Shown in pieces: positions 1 to 8,795 of a stretch of DNA of 64,000 nt. The position numbers were made by a program, and so were the translations under genes. Where the stretch lies: positions 539,398 to 603,397 of the forward strand of contig JACJXD010000001.1 of NCBI GenBank assembly GCA_020636845.1, written 5' to 3'. The DNA is from Bacteroidales bacterium (GTDB lineage: Bacteria; Bacteroidota; Bacteroidia; Bacteroidales; Tenuifilaceae). The notes below the pieces were generated by a model that saw only the letters and a list, made by a program, of their open reading frames with translations, searched no databases and was not told the DNA's origin. How positions within the stretch are numbered: position 1 is the stretch's first letter; the number at the start of each line of letters is the position of its first letter.

Positions 1-1365
1 TCGCGTGACATTGAGTACATAATATTCCCTGTAAAACCATCCGCCAACGATGAAAACGATGCCAAAGAGTGGATAGATAAAACAATGCCAGAATTTGTTG
101 CATCCGAAGATCCTAATCAGTTTGTTACACTAAAATCCGATACGCCTCTCGATAGTAAGTACTACAAGCGCAACGAGGTTCCTCAGGAATTTAAGGAATG
201 GGCTCAAAATGCAAAAAAAGGAGATAGTTTTGGCCCCTTATTCGACGGAGCATCTTACAAAATTGTTGTTCTTGCCAATTCGAAAATGATGCCGGATTCC
301 GTTAAAGCCCGTCATATATTAGTAGCACCTAAAGGGCAAAGTCAGCAGGATTACGAAAAAGCAAAAACGCTTGCCGATAGTTTAAAAACTGTATTAGAAA
401 AAGGTGGAAAATGGGATGTTTTGACACAAAAATATTCGGACGATCCCGGTTCTAAAGATAAAGGTGGCGATTTAGGTTGGTTTGCTTCAGGTGTAATGGT
501 TCCTGCTTTTGAAGATGCTGCGTTTAATAATCCTGTTGGAAAAATAAACGTAGTAGAAAGTCGTTTCGGATTTCATGTTCTAGAGGTTACTGCAAGAAGT
601 AAGGAAGTAAATAAAGTTCAACTCGCTGTTCTAAACAGAAAAGTTGTTCCCAGCTCTACAACCGACCAACAGGTTTACTCCGAAGCAAACTTGTTTGCAG
701 GTAAAAACAGATCGTTAGACAAATTTAAAACTGCAGCTCAGGCTAAAGGATACACTCCACGAATTGCTAGCAATTTAATGCAAAACGACAGAAATATTGC
801 AGGATTAGAATCTCCAAGAGAAATTATACGTTGGGCATTCCAATCGAAACAAGGTGAAGTGTCAAAAGTATTTCAATTAACTGATATGTACATAGTTGCT
901 ACACTAACTTCGGTTAAAGAGGACGGTTTTGCCCCAATCGAGCAAGTTAAATCCGATTTAAAATTAAAAGTTATTCGTAAGTTAAAAGCCGAAAAGTTAG
1001 CAGAACAAGTTAAGCAAGAAATAACCGGCGCTAAAACAATAGCCGACATAGCCCAAAAACAAAATACTACAGTCGATCACGCCGATAATGTATCGTTTAG
1101 CATGTTTACCTTACCCAATGCAGGAGTTGAACCAAAGGTAATTGGTACTGCAATTGTTAGCCCCGAAGGCAAAATTTCAAATCCTGTTGAAGGAAATGCT
1201 GGCGTTTACGTTCTTGCCGTTACCGCCCAGAATAAAGAGGAAGGTAATCCGGAAATGGAAAAACAACGTATTGCCAATTCTTTCCAATCAAGGGTATATT
1301 ACGATGCTTACGATGCTTTAAAAGAAGCAGCCAACATTGTTGATAAACGCTACAACTTCTACTAA
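1..1365 (+). CDS. PpiC-type peptidyl-prolyl isomerase, C-terminal part (PpiD/SurA-like)
   Basis: This open frame runs in from the left edge of the window, so the N-terminus (probably a membrane anchor or signal and a SurA_N-like region) is missing. A parvulin/PpiC rotamase domain lies at about bases 301-600. It begins with the typical VKARHILV strand and contains the DPGSKDKGGDLGW segment and the closing GFHVLEV strand. The rest is a helical C-terminal chaperone part with a second, degenerate rotamase-like stretch. Proteins of this layout help outer-membrane proteins fold in the periplasm. A strong hairpin terminator follows the stop, so this is the last gene of its transcript. The ATG at 85 is internal, because the frame is open upstream of it. 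Family call sure; PpiD versus SurA assignment less so. Confidence 0.85.
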   Translation, partial: SRDIEYIIFPVKPSANDENDAKEWIDKTMPEFVASEDPNQFVTLKSDTPLDSKYYKRNEVPQEFKEWAQNAKKGDSFGPLFDGASYKIVVLANSKMMPDSVKARHILVAPKGQSQQDYEKAKTLADSLKTVLEKGGKWDVLTQKYSDDPGSKDKGGDLGWFASGVMVPAFEDAAFNNPVGKINVVESRFGFHVLEVTARSKEVNKVQLAVLNRKVVPSSTTDQQVYSEANLFAGKNRSLDKFKTAAQAKGYTPRIASNLMQNDRNIAGLESPREIIRWAFQSKQGEVSKVFQLTDMYIVATLTSVKEDGFAPIEQVKSDLKLKVIRKLKAEKLAEQVKQEITGAKTIADIAQKQNTTVDHADNVSFSMFTLPNAGVEPKVIGTAIVSPEGKISNPVEGNAGVYVLAVTAQNKEEGNPEMEKQRIANSFQSRVYYDAYDALKEAANIVDKRYNFY

Positions 1366-1386
1366 AAGTAATTGACAAATATTTTT

Positions 1387-1412
1387 AAAGGGGGCATTTG
1401 CCCCCTTTTTCT
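1387..1412 (+). terminator. Rho-independent terminator after PpiC gene
   Basis: A 9-bp perfect stem (AAAGGGGGC with GCCCCCTTT) with a 4-nt ATTT loop is followed by a T run. It sits 21 bases after the isomerase stop codon. Confidence 0.9.
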
Positions 1413-1582
1413 TTTATGTAGATTGTTGACATGGAATACTTTTATTGTTATCTTATCCCGTTAAAATAAACCTTTATGGAGTTATACGTACATTTTATAA
1501 TAAAGCAAAAACATCTTTAATATTAATCTCGTTATATTTATAGGATTTTCTGGTTTTATAAAGCAAAACGTAAAAAGCACTT

Positions 1583-3247
1583 ATGAAACACTCAAAAGTA
1601 TTAGGAATTGCCATTACTACCATACTAGTTGGTAGTTTAGCCGGATGCTACGATTATTCTCAATTCGATAATATTTCGTTAGATCCTGTTTCTCCTTCAT
1701 TTGTTATCCCGGTAGTTAACTCCTCGGTAACTTTCAAGGAATTGGCCGAGCGCAACGATGCCAATACAATGGTAGTTCAAAAGCCCGGCGACGACAAGTT
1801 TTACCTTGTATTCAAAGATTCCTTAGAGTTGGCAAACGCTGCCGATAATTTTACCATTCCTCCCGTTTACCTAACCCAAAACTTTCAACTCGATGCAGGA
1901 GAAATTCCTCCCATTGCGCCTCCAGCAGGAACAACCATTGGTCCCTTTTCCGATACTCTTTCAAATAACTACCAAGTAGATCCTGATTGCGAGATAAAAG
2001 AAGTTAACCTTTCTCAGGGAAATTTCAATGTAACTATTACCAATAACTTCGAAAACGAAATTAAAGGTACATTAAAAATACCCTCGCTAATTACCCCTCA
2101 AGGAACTCCATATCAAATAAAAATACAATCCTTAAGTCCCGGACAATCCCAGTCGTTTAACATTGCAGACCTTAATGAACATGCACTATACTTATTTGAT
2201 GGAACCAATTATAACTCTTTTACGGTAATTGTGGATTCTATTTACATTACCTCATTAGGTTATCCGATAAATTCATCGGACAATGTACAAATAGATGTAA
2301 TGGCCGACAATCTCGATTTTGAATACTTAAAAGGAAAAGTTGATAAAAGTCTTTACGTAGGAGATCACGACTTTAAAATTGATATTTTCCGTTCTACCTA
2401 CATTGCCGACCAGCATATTGCCGATCCAAGAATATACTTGTATTTCAAAAACGCCTTTGGATTACCACTTTCTTTCAACATAAACTCATTTGAAGCGAGC
2501 AATAATGAATCGGATATCGTGCTTTTGAGCAACGAAGGTGTGCCTAGCAACAACACGCTACTAGTAGGAACTCCTAACTCGCTAGAATACTTAACCAGTA
2601 TGTCCGAAACAGAAGCATACGACACGCTTATCCTTAATAAGGACAATTCCAACATTGAAGATGTTCTGGATATTGCCCCAAAGCAATTTAAACTAAAATC
2701 GGATATTACGTTGGGCAATAACTCCGATAATCACGATTTCTTTATTACAAAATCATCCGCCCTCGGACTTGTTAGCGAAATCGAAGTTCCTCTTATAGGC
2801 TGGATCGAAACAAACGAAATATTGGACACAATGGAAATCGACTTGCCCGATTTAAGCGATGATTTAAATTTGGATGACAATTCTTCCCTAAACATAACGG
2901 TTAAATTCAAATTTATTAACAGCATTCCTTTAAACGTTTATTTCCAAGCATTTTTTATCGATGATGCCGGACAAACTTTAACAACACTTTACGATGCCGA
3001 AACTCAACTAATAGAAAGTGCTAAAATAGATGCCAATGGTTATGTAACAGAACCGACAACGACTACTCCTGATATTTCCATATCGAAAAGCAAGTACGAC
3101 CTAATGCAAGAGGCAACCAACATGGTGCTTCAATTCAGGTTTACCACTACCGGAAGCGATACACAACAAAATGTTGTTATTGAAAGCACTAATAACATTA
3201 GTGTTCAAATGAGCGTTAAGGCTAATGGTACTGTAAAAGTTGATTAA
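1583..3247 (+). CDS. Exported lipoprotein of unknown function
   Basis: 554 residues. The N-terminus is a lipoprotein signal with lipobox LAGC, giving an acylated Cys22. The remainder is rich in beta-strand-like alternation, Asn, Asp and Ser, with no catalytic motif I recognise. The start ATG lies directly before the signal peptide. It is the first of three same-strand envelope genes (lipoprotein, DUF5723 protein, PD40/OmpA protein) separated by about 117 and 84 bases, so the three may work together at the outer membrane. Function unknown. The lipoprotein call is seen directly; the shared role is inference. Confidence 0.8.
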   Translation: MKHSKVLGIAITTILVGSLAGCYDYSQFDNISLDPVSPSFVIPVVNSSVTFKELAERNDANTMVVQKPGDDKFYLVFKDSLELANAADNFTIPPVYLTQNFQLDAGEIPPIAPPAGTTIGPFSDTLSNNYQVDPDCEIKEVNLSQGNFNVTITNNFENEIKGTLKIPSLITPQGTPYQIKIQSLSPGQSQSFNIADLNEHALYLFDGTNYNSFTVIVDSIYITSLGYPINSSDNVQIDVMADNLDFEYLKGKVDKSLYVGDHDFKIDIFRSTYIADQHIADPRIYLYFKNAFGLPLSFNINSFEASNNESDIVLLSNEGVPSNNTLLVGTPNSLEYLTSMSETEAYDTLILNKDNSNIEDVLDIAPKQFKLKSDITLGNNSDNHDFFITKSSALGLVSEIEVPLIGWIETNEILDTMEIDLPDLSDDLNLDDNSSLNITVKFKFINSIPLNVYFQAFFIDDAGQTLTTLYDAETQLIESAKIDANGYVTEPTTTTPDISISKSKYDLMQEATNMVLQFRFTTTGSDTQQNVVIESTNNISVQMSVKANGTVKVD

Positions 3248-3364
3248 TTCTTAATTATTTTCGATATGACTTTTTATAACTCTAAAAATATAACTCGAGG
3301 CTGCTTACACAATATAACTAAAAAGCCCATCGATATAAATATTCATACAAAACTATCTCCAATT

Positions 3365-4723
3365 ATGAAGCGTTTTTATGTTGTTATAATTGCTGCGTTA
3401 ACTTCCGCATTAAGTTTAAAGGCACAGCCGGAACTTACCTTACCCTTTATGCAAAGTGTTTTTCAATCGTCATATATAAATCCGACTGTTGTTCCGGAGC
3501 ATTCGTTTAGTTTAGGTATTCCGGGATCGAGCGTTTTCGCGCAGTTCGTTTCTAACGGATTTATTCCTAAAAATATGTTTGACTACAGAAACGATACCAT
3601 GCATGCAAACCTTAACTCGATGCTCAACGATATGGGAGATAATAACTTACTTTACTTTGCAGAAAATGCCGATATTTTCCATATCCGAACCAAAGTGTTA
3701 AATGGCTTTTTCTGGTTTGGCATTCGCCAAAATTCCACTTTCAGTTTTAATTACCCAAAAGATTTATTCAGCTTAGTTATTCAAGGTAATGAGCAATTTG
3801 CAGGTTCTTCGCTCGATTTATCATCGATGAAGATAAATGTGATGCTATACAACGAATATACTTTTGGTATGATGAAAGAATTTCCAAAGTGGATTTTCGG
3901 TGGAAGAATCAGTGTTCTACAAGGATTAAGCAATGTTCGATTTAATCCTACTGTGCTAAAAGTGAATATTGACGACGACATGTATGCCCACGTTGCTACC
4001 GCCGACGGAAAAGTTGAAACTGCTGGTTTGCCACACAATTCCGATGGTGATGTAGATTTTGATCCTGTCGATGGAACTTGGCTCACTAACTATCTTACTA
4101 ACTTTAAAAACAAGGGGTTTGCGCTTAGTGGCGGGGTAACGTACAAATATGACGATTATACCAGATTATCGTTTTCGTTTTACGACTTAGGATTCATAAC
4201 TTGGAAGGACAGCATCCAAACCTACACCATAAACGGTCAAACAAACTTTGATGGTTTTGATATTCTTACCAATTTTTTAAACGATACCGACATGAAATTG
4301 GACTCCCTCCTTGATGATATGAAGGACGATTTCGACAGAGATACTGTTACAACAAAATACCGTACTTGGCTAAATCCTAAATTCACATTTTCGGCTACCT
4401 ATAACATTTTTTCGCGTACACAGGTTGGCTTTTCATTTAACGCGTTGATAAACCAAAAACTGTACCCATCGTTGACTTTGGGAGTATCACAAGGTGTGGG
4501 ACGCTTTTTCAACATTGTAGGAACGGCTTCGTACAACTATCGAACAATTTCGAACTTAGGTGTCGGATTAATGATAAAGCCGGGCCCCTTCCAATTCTTT
4601 ACGGTAGTGGACAATACTTATCCATTAATCAACCCGTTAAAAGTTACCAATCTTAATGTTAGAGTAGGATTAAACTTTGTATTTGGTCGCATCAAACAAC
4701 CCGATGGGCTACCATTCCGTTAA
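3365..4723 (+). CDS. DUF5723-type outer-membrane protein
   Basis: 452 residues from the ATG at 3365, where a clean Sec signal peptide begins (MKRFYVVIIAALTSALSLKA, then Q). An in-frame ATG at 3266 would add 33 residues before the signal and is unlikely to be used. The protein has many aromatic, glycine-rich alternating strands, and its C-terminal part (INPLKVTNLNVRVGLNFVFG) looks like closing strands of a beta barrel. It resembles the Bacteroidota DUF5723 family, whose function is unknown as far as I recall. It lies between the lipoprotein gene and the PD40/OmpA gene on the same strand. Family assignment is from memory; the barrel prediction is inference. Confidence 0.7.
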   Translation: MKRFYVVIIAALTSALSLKAQPELTLPFMQSVFQSSYINPTVVPEHSFSLGIPGSSVFAQFVSNGFIPKNMFDYRNDTMHANLNSMLNDMGDNNLLYFAENADIFHIRTKVLNGFFWFGIRQNSTFSFNYPKDLFSLVIQGNEQFAGSSLDLSSMKINVMLYNEYTFGMMKEFPKWIFGGRISVLQGLSNVRFNPTVLKVNIDDDMYAHVATADGKVETAGLPHNSDGDVDFDPVDGTWLTNYLTNFKNKGFALSGGVTYKYDDYTRLSFSFYDLGFITWKDSIQTYTINGQTNFDGFDILTNFLNDTDMKLDSLLDDMKDDFDRDTVTTKYRTWLNPKFTFSATYNIFSRTQVGFSFNALINQKLYPSLTLGVSQGVGRFFNIVGTASYNYRTISNLGVGLMIKPGPFQFFTVVDNTYPLINPLKVTNLNVRVGLNFVFGRIKQPDGLPFR

Positions 4724-4807
4724 TTCTTTTAACTTAAATACAACCAAGAACATACAATTATGTCCAGATATATGAAAAGCAATTGGTATTCGAAAAATAG
4801 TTCAAAC

Positions 4808-7168
4808 ATGTCCTATAAGATTAAAACTTTAGTAGTTGCGCTAAGCCTTACGCTAATTGGTGGGGATTTATTTTGCCAGTCCTCTTTTTTAGCAACAAAT
4901 CTTGGGGAACCTGTAAATTCAAAATATCCCGAAATAAACCCAATTCTTAGCCCTGATGGTAAAACATTATACTTCAGCCGTGCCAACCACCCTCAAAATA
5001 CCTGGGGAGGAAAAAACAGTCAGGATATTTGGTACTCAACCCTTAACGACGACGGCTCTTGGGCAGAACCTCAACGTTTGCCCCGCGAAGTAAATATTGG
5101 ACGTTACAATGCAATTTTCGGAATACTAAACGATGGGAAAACATTTCTTATTAACGGTCACTATACCCCTAACGGAAAACTATGGCTGGAACGTGGCCTT
5201 TCGTTTATAAAAATGAATGATGATGGTTCGTGGAGCAAGCCAATAACCCTCCATGTAAATGCCTACTCCCGTATGAATAAAGGGCGTTCAAGCACAGCAT
5301 ACATTACCCCCGATGGAAAATATATTTTTCTTTCGTTCAGCAAACGAAGTGGAGGTAAAAAAGACAAGTTGTACATGTCGGAATTAAAAGGAAGAGACAG
5401 ATACTCTAAACCTAAAAGGTTGAAATTCGAAGGGAATAAATTGGGTAAAAGTTACGAATCGCCATTTCTTACATCCGATGGAAATGCCTTATACTTCAGC
5501 TGTAATGTAAACGGAAACTACAATATTTACTACAGTAACCGAACCGATGAATCGAAACGGAAATGGTCAGTTCCTGTTCCGCTAAGCGATACGGTAAACA
5601 GATCCGATTGGGAAAACTACTATCATCTTAATGCAAAAGGGAGTTGGGCTTACTTTTGCTCCAATTATAATTCCACCGGTAAAGCGGATATATACAGAAT
5701 AAAAATATTCGAGGAAAACCCATTTATAAAAATCAGCGGGTTAGTTCTAAATAAGGCCGACGAAAAGTTAATGCTTAGCGATACCACTTACACCATAATG
5801 GTAAACGATTCCGTTCCTGCCAATCTAACAATCGATCGCGCCTCGGCATCGTATGAACTAAAATTACCCTTTGGCGGCAAGTATAACATCAAACCCGAAA
5901 TGAAGGATTGGGTTGGAGTAACCGATTCGTTAGATGCTTCAACGATTAAAGAATATACCGAGATAAACAAGAACCTTTACTTCGAACCAATTCCATTTGT
6001 TAAGGTATATGGTAAGATAATTAATACACGAACCGATTTACCAATATCACCGGAAAGTAAGTACGAAATACTTATTAACGGACAAAAGAACGATTCGGTA
6101 AAGTATGCCAAGGAAATTACTCAATACGAAGTTTTACTTCCTTTAGGTGCTAAATATGCTATTAACTTTAAACACCCTTACTTTACTGCAAAACCTGATA
6201 CGGTAGATGTTTCCGACACAAAATGGTACACCGAAAAGAATGTTAATTTCATGGTTACATCCGTTCCCTGGGTCGAAGTTAACGGCATTGCATTGGATAA
6301 CGTAACATTCACTCCCATTACAGGAGACTCTGACTCAAAACTTATAGTTAACGGAAATGTAGTTGACAGCATTAAAATAGACCCTGTTAGCGGAGAATTC
6401 ACCATTAGGCTTCCTTTCGGTAAAAAGTATAGCACATCCGTATCGTCTTCGCACTACAATCCGTTAAACAACGAAATAGACTTAACAGGATATGTTGAGT
6501 ACGCCAAAGTTAAACATGAAGTTTACGCTGAACGGAAGGATGCCAACATGGCAATTCTTAGCGGTAAAATCATCAACTTAAAAACCGATCAGCCAATTGA
6601 AAGCGATGTACACGTAAACCTAAAGGTTAACGGAACCGAAACCCGTGGTTTCAACTACGACTCTACCACAGCATCTTACACACTGAAACTCCCTGTGGGC
6701 GCATCATACGACATACTGCCATCGGTTAAGAATTTTTACAACAAGTACGAACAGGTTGACTTAACTAAAGCCAGAAAAGGCTCTAAGATTGCCAAGAACT
6801 TTTATGTAACTCCAATAGAAGTTGGACAATCGGTTAACATCGATTTTATTTACTTTGCCAGTGGAAAAGCTATGCTAAAACCCCAGTCGTTTAAATCGCT
6901 TAACGCTTTAGTGGACTTCCTGAATGAATATCCAAATGTAAAAGTAGAAATTGGCGGCCATACCGATAATGTTGGAAACGTTGCCATCAATCAACGTATA
7001 TCCGAAGCTCGCGCAAAAGCAGTGGCACAATACGTTATTTCTATGGGTATTCCAGAATCGAGAATTACCTCAAAGGGATATAACTTCTCCAAGCCAAAAG
7101 CAAGCAACGCGACATCCGCAGGTAGAGCTAAAAACCGCAGGGTAGAGTTTACAATCATTGGAATTTAA
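4808..7168 (+). CDS. PD40 beta-propeller/OmpA-family protein with four internal repeats
   Basis: 786 residues from the ATG at 4808, directly before a Sec signal (MSYKIKTLVVALSLTLIGG, cleavage near CQS). An ATG at 4760 would add 16 residues. Residues about 25-300 hold WD40-like PD40 repeats (SPDGKTLYFS, TPDGKYIFLS, TSDGNALYFS). Residues about 306-675 hold four consecutive modules of about 92 residues, each ending in a [FY]-x-x-x-LP-[FLV]-G strand. Residues about 676-786 are an OmpA C-terminal peptidoglycan-binding domain with the GGHTDNVG loop and the NQRISEARA helix. The layout recalls T9SS-associated PorE proteins but lacks an obvious TPR. Probably a periplasmic or OM anchor binding peptidoglycan. 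Confidence 0.85.
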   Translation: MSYKIKTLVVALSLTLIGGDLFCQSSFLATNLGEPVNSKYPEINPILSPDGKTLYFSRANHPQNTWGGKNSQDIWYSTLNDDGSWAEPQRLPREVNIGRYNAIFGILNDGKTFLINGHYTPNGKLWLERGLSFIKMNDDGSWSKPITLHVNAYSRMNKGRSSTAYITPDGKYIFLSFSKRSGGKKDKLYMSELKGRDRYSKPKRLKFEGNKLGKSYESPFLTSDGNALYFSCNVNGNYNIYYSNRTDESKRKWSVPVPLSDTVNRSDWENYYHLNAKGSWAYFCSNYNSTGKADIYRIKIFEENPFIKISGLVLNKADEKLMLSDTTYTIMVNDSVPANLTIDRASASYELKLPFGGKYNIKPEMKDWVGVTDSLDASTIKEYTEINKNLYFEPIPFVKVYGKIINTRTDLPISPESKYEILINGQKNDSVKYAKEITQYEVLLPLGAKYAINFKHPYFTAKPDTVDVSDTKWYTEKNVNFMVTSVPWVEVNGIALDNVTFTPITGDSDSKLIVNGNVVDSIKIDPVSGEFTIRLPFGKKYSTSVSSSHYNPLNNEIDLTGYVEYAKVKHEVYAERKDANMAILSGKIINLKTDQPIESDVHVNLKVNGTETRGFNYDSTTASYTLKLPVGASYDILPSVKNFYNKYEQVDLTKARKGSKIAKNFYVTPIEVGQSVNIDFIYFASGKAMLKPQSFKSLNALVDFLNEYPNVKVEIGGHTDNVGNVAINQRISEARAKAVAQYVISMGIPESRITSKGYNFSKPKASNATSAGRAKNRRVEFTIIGI

Positions 7169-7185
7169 TTTGAATAGATATTAGG

Positions 7186-7217
7186 AAAGGTGGGCAAATA
7201 AGCCCACCTTTGTTTTA
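7186..7217 (+). terminator. Rho-independent terminator after OmpA-family gene
   Basis: A 10-bp perfect stem (AAAGGTGGGC with GCCCACCTTT) with a 6-nt loop, followed by GTTTTAG. It separates the envelope trio from marC. Confidence 0.85.
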
Positions 7218-7229
7218 GAATAATACACA

Positions 7230-7859
7230 ATGCTTGCTTTTAAACTAAAATACTTACTTAGCTGTATGGTTGCCCTTTTGGCATTGGTAAACCCAATTCA
7301 AAAGGTTTTTGTAATTACAACATTACAATCGCAATTTGATGTTGCCAAAACTCGATTCATTGCTGTAAAGGCAACTATCACCGCATTCCTTACCCTGTTA
7401 TTCTTTTTGCTACTTGGCGAAATTGTTTTTAACTACGTTTTTCAGATACAGATATACGCTTTTCAAATAACGTCGGGAGTTGTTCTGTTTTATAACGGTA
7501 TCAGCGGACTTCAAAAAGGAATGTTCATAAAAGTTGATGCAGGAGTAAGTTTAAAAGATATAACCGCTGTGCCTATAGCAATTCCAATGATAGCCGGCCC
7601 GGCAACAATTACAGCAGCAGTTACTTTCCCTGCTCATTACGGACATATCAATACCATTATTTCCGTTGCATTCGCCTTAGGCATAAACCTTTTGTTCATG
7701 CTTTTTGCAAAACAGATAGGCGCTTTTTTGAATCGCTTCAACTTAATGAGCCCACTTGTTCGAATTTTTGGACTTATTGTTGCTACCATAGGTGTACAAA
7801 TGATTCTTAATGGTTTTGCAACGTACTGGCAATCGATTTCCGGAGCCATAATTCATTAA
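7230..7859 (+). CDS. MarC family integral membrane protein
   Basis: 209 residues with about six hydrophobic segments, the usual MarC/UPF0056 size. Residues near the N-terminus (LVNPIQKVFV) match the family's conserved LVNP loop in the first membrane segment, and the second half repeats the theme with AIPMIAGPATITA. Family members lie in the inner membrane and have no firmly established substrate; the older link to multiple antibiotic resistance has been withdrawn. A terminator lies upstream, so the gene has its own promoter or is read with the acyltransferase genes that follow. Confidence 0.85.
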   Translation: MLAFKLKYLLSCMVALLALVNPIQKVFVITTLQSQFDVAKTRFIAVKATITAFLTLLFFLLLGEIVFNYVFQIQIYAFQITSGVVLFYNGISGLQKGMFIKVDAGVSLKDITAVPIAIPMIAGPATITAAVTFPAHYGHINTIISVAFALGINLLFMLFAKQIGAFLNRFNLMSPLVRIFGLIVATIGVQMILNGFATYWQSISGAIIH

Positions 7860-7907
7860 TAATAACCAATTAAACAGCATTAGGAAATAACGTACTTTAC
7901 CTTTTTA

Positions 7908-7915
7908 TATATTTG
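7908..7915 (+). promoter_or_regulatory. Putative -7 box upstream of glsA-like gene
   Basis: TATATTTG matches the Bacteroidota -7 consensus TAnnTTTG, 20 bases before the proposed TTG start. No clear -33 TTTG is seen at the right distance. Confidence 0.4.
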
Positions 7916-7935
7916 TATGCTTTAAAAATTGAATA

Positions 7936-8760
7936 TTGGAAAAGGAAAAGTTCATCGATATTGATAAGGTAATTGCCTCTAAGAGTGTAAAATTGCAAAA
8001 AGCCTTACCTCGTTTTATAGTTAAATACCTTAAACGAATAATTCATCAGGACGAAATAAACGATATACTCGAAAAACACGGGCATAAGCAAGGTGTTGAG
8101 TTTATCGATGAAGTTCTCAAGTTAATGCAGGTAACATACACCGTTGAAGGATTGGATAATCTTGATTCCAATGGCAGGTATTTATTTGCATCGAATCATC
8201 CGCTGGGTGGACTAGACGGAATGATTCTAATTCATACTCTTGGACAAAAATACCCCGAAGTAAAATTTCCGGTAAACGATTTGCTTATGCACATTCCACA
8301 GCTGCATTGCGTATTTATTCCGGTTAACAAGCATGGTGCACAAAACCAGCAAAATGCCAAGATGATTGAAAGTGCATACGTTTCGGATGCTCAAATTTTA
8401 TACTTTCCTGCCGGACTTTGCTCCAGAAAACAAAAGGGTGGAATAGAAGATCTGGAGTGGAAGAAAAACTTTGTTACAAAGGCTGTGGCTCATGAACGAG
8501 ACATCGTTCCCGTTTTTTTCAGCGGACGTAATTCAAACTTCTTTTATAACCTTGCAAAACTAAGGGTTTTTCTAAAGATTAAAGCAAATATCGAAATGCT
8601 ATACCTTGTTGACGAAATGTTTAAACAAAAAGGGAAAAGCATTCATGTAGTTTTCGGAAAACCTATTCCGTATAGTACCTTCGACAAATCGAAATCTCCC
8701 AAAGAATGGGCAAAATGGATGAAACATCAAGTTTACAGTTTAAAAAAGAATCTTAAATAA
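7936..8760 (+). CDS. glsA: Lysophospholipid-type O-acyltransferase (GlsA-like, glycine lipid synthesis)
   Basis: 274 residues, PlsC/LPLAT family. The acyltransferase motif is SNHPLGGLDG at residues 86-95; the spacing from His88 to Asp94 is H-x5-D instead of the usual H-x4-D. A later PAG motif with downstream basic residues fits substrate binding. The start is a TTG; no in-frame ATG lies between the upstream stop and this codon, and the sequence MEKEKFIDIDKVI looks like a natural N-terminus. In Bacteroides, glsB and glsA make N-acyl then O-acyl glycine lipids, and the next gene resembles GlsB, which supports this assignment. The alternative is a generic phospholipid or ornithine-lipid acyltransferase. 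Confidence 0.75.
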   Translation: MEKEKFIDIDKVIASKSVKLQKALPRFIVKYLKRIIHQDEINDILEKHGHKQGVEFIDEVLKLMQVTYTVEGLDNLDSNGRYLFASNHPLGGLDGMILIHTLGQKYPEVKFPVNDLLMHIPQLHCVFIPVNKHGAQNQQNAKMIESAYVSDAQILYFPAGLCSRKQKGGIEDLEWKKNFVTKAVAHERDIVPVFFSGRNSNFFYNLAKLRVFLKIKANIEMLYLVDEMFKQKGKSIHVVFGKPIPYSTFDKSKSPKEWAKWMKHQVYSLKKNLK

Positions 8761-8795
8761 CCATATTTTTAAAACAACCAGCGTAAATCCTAACA

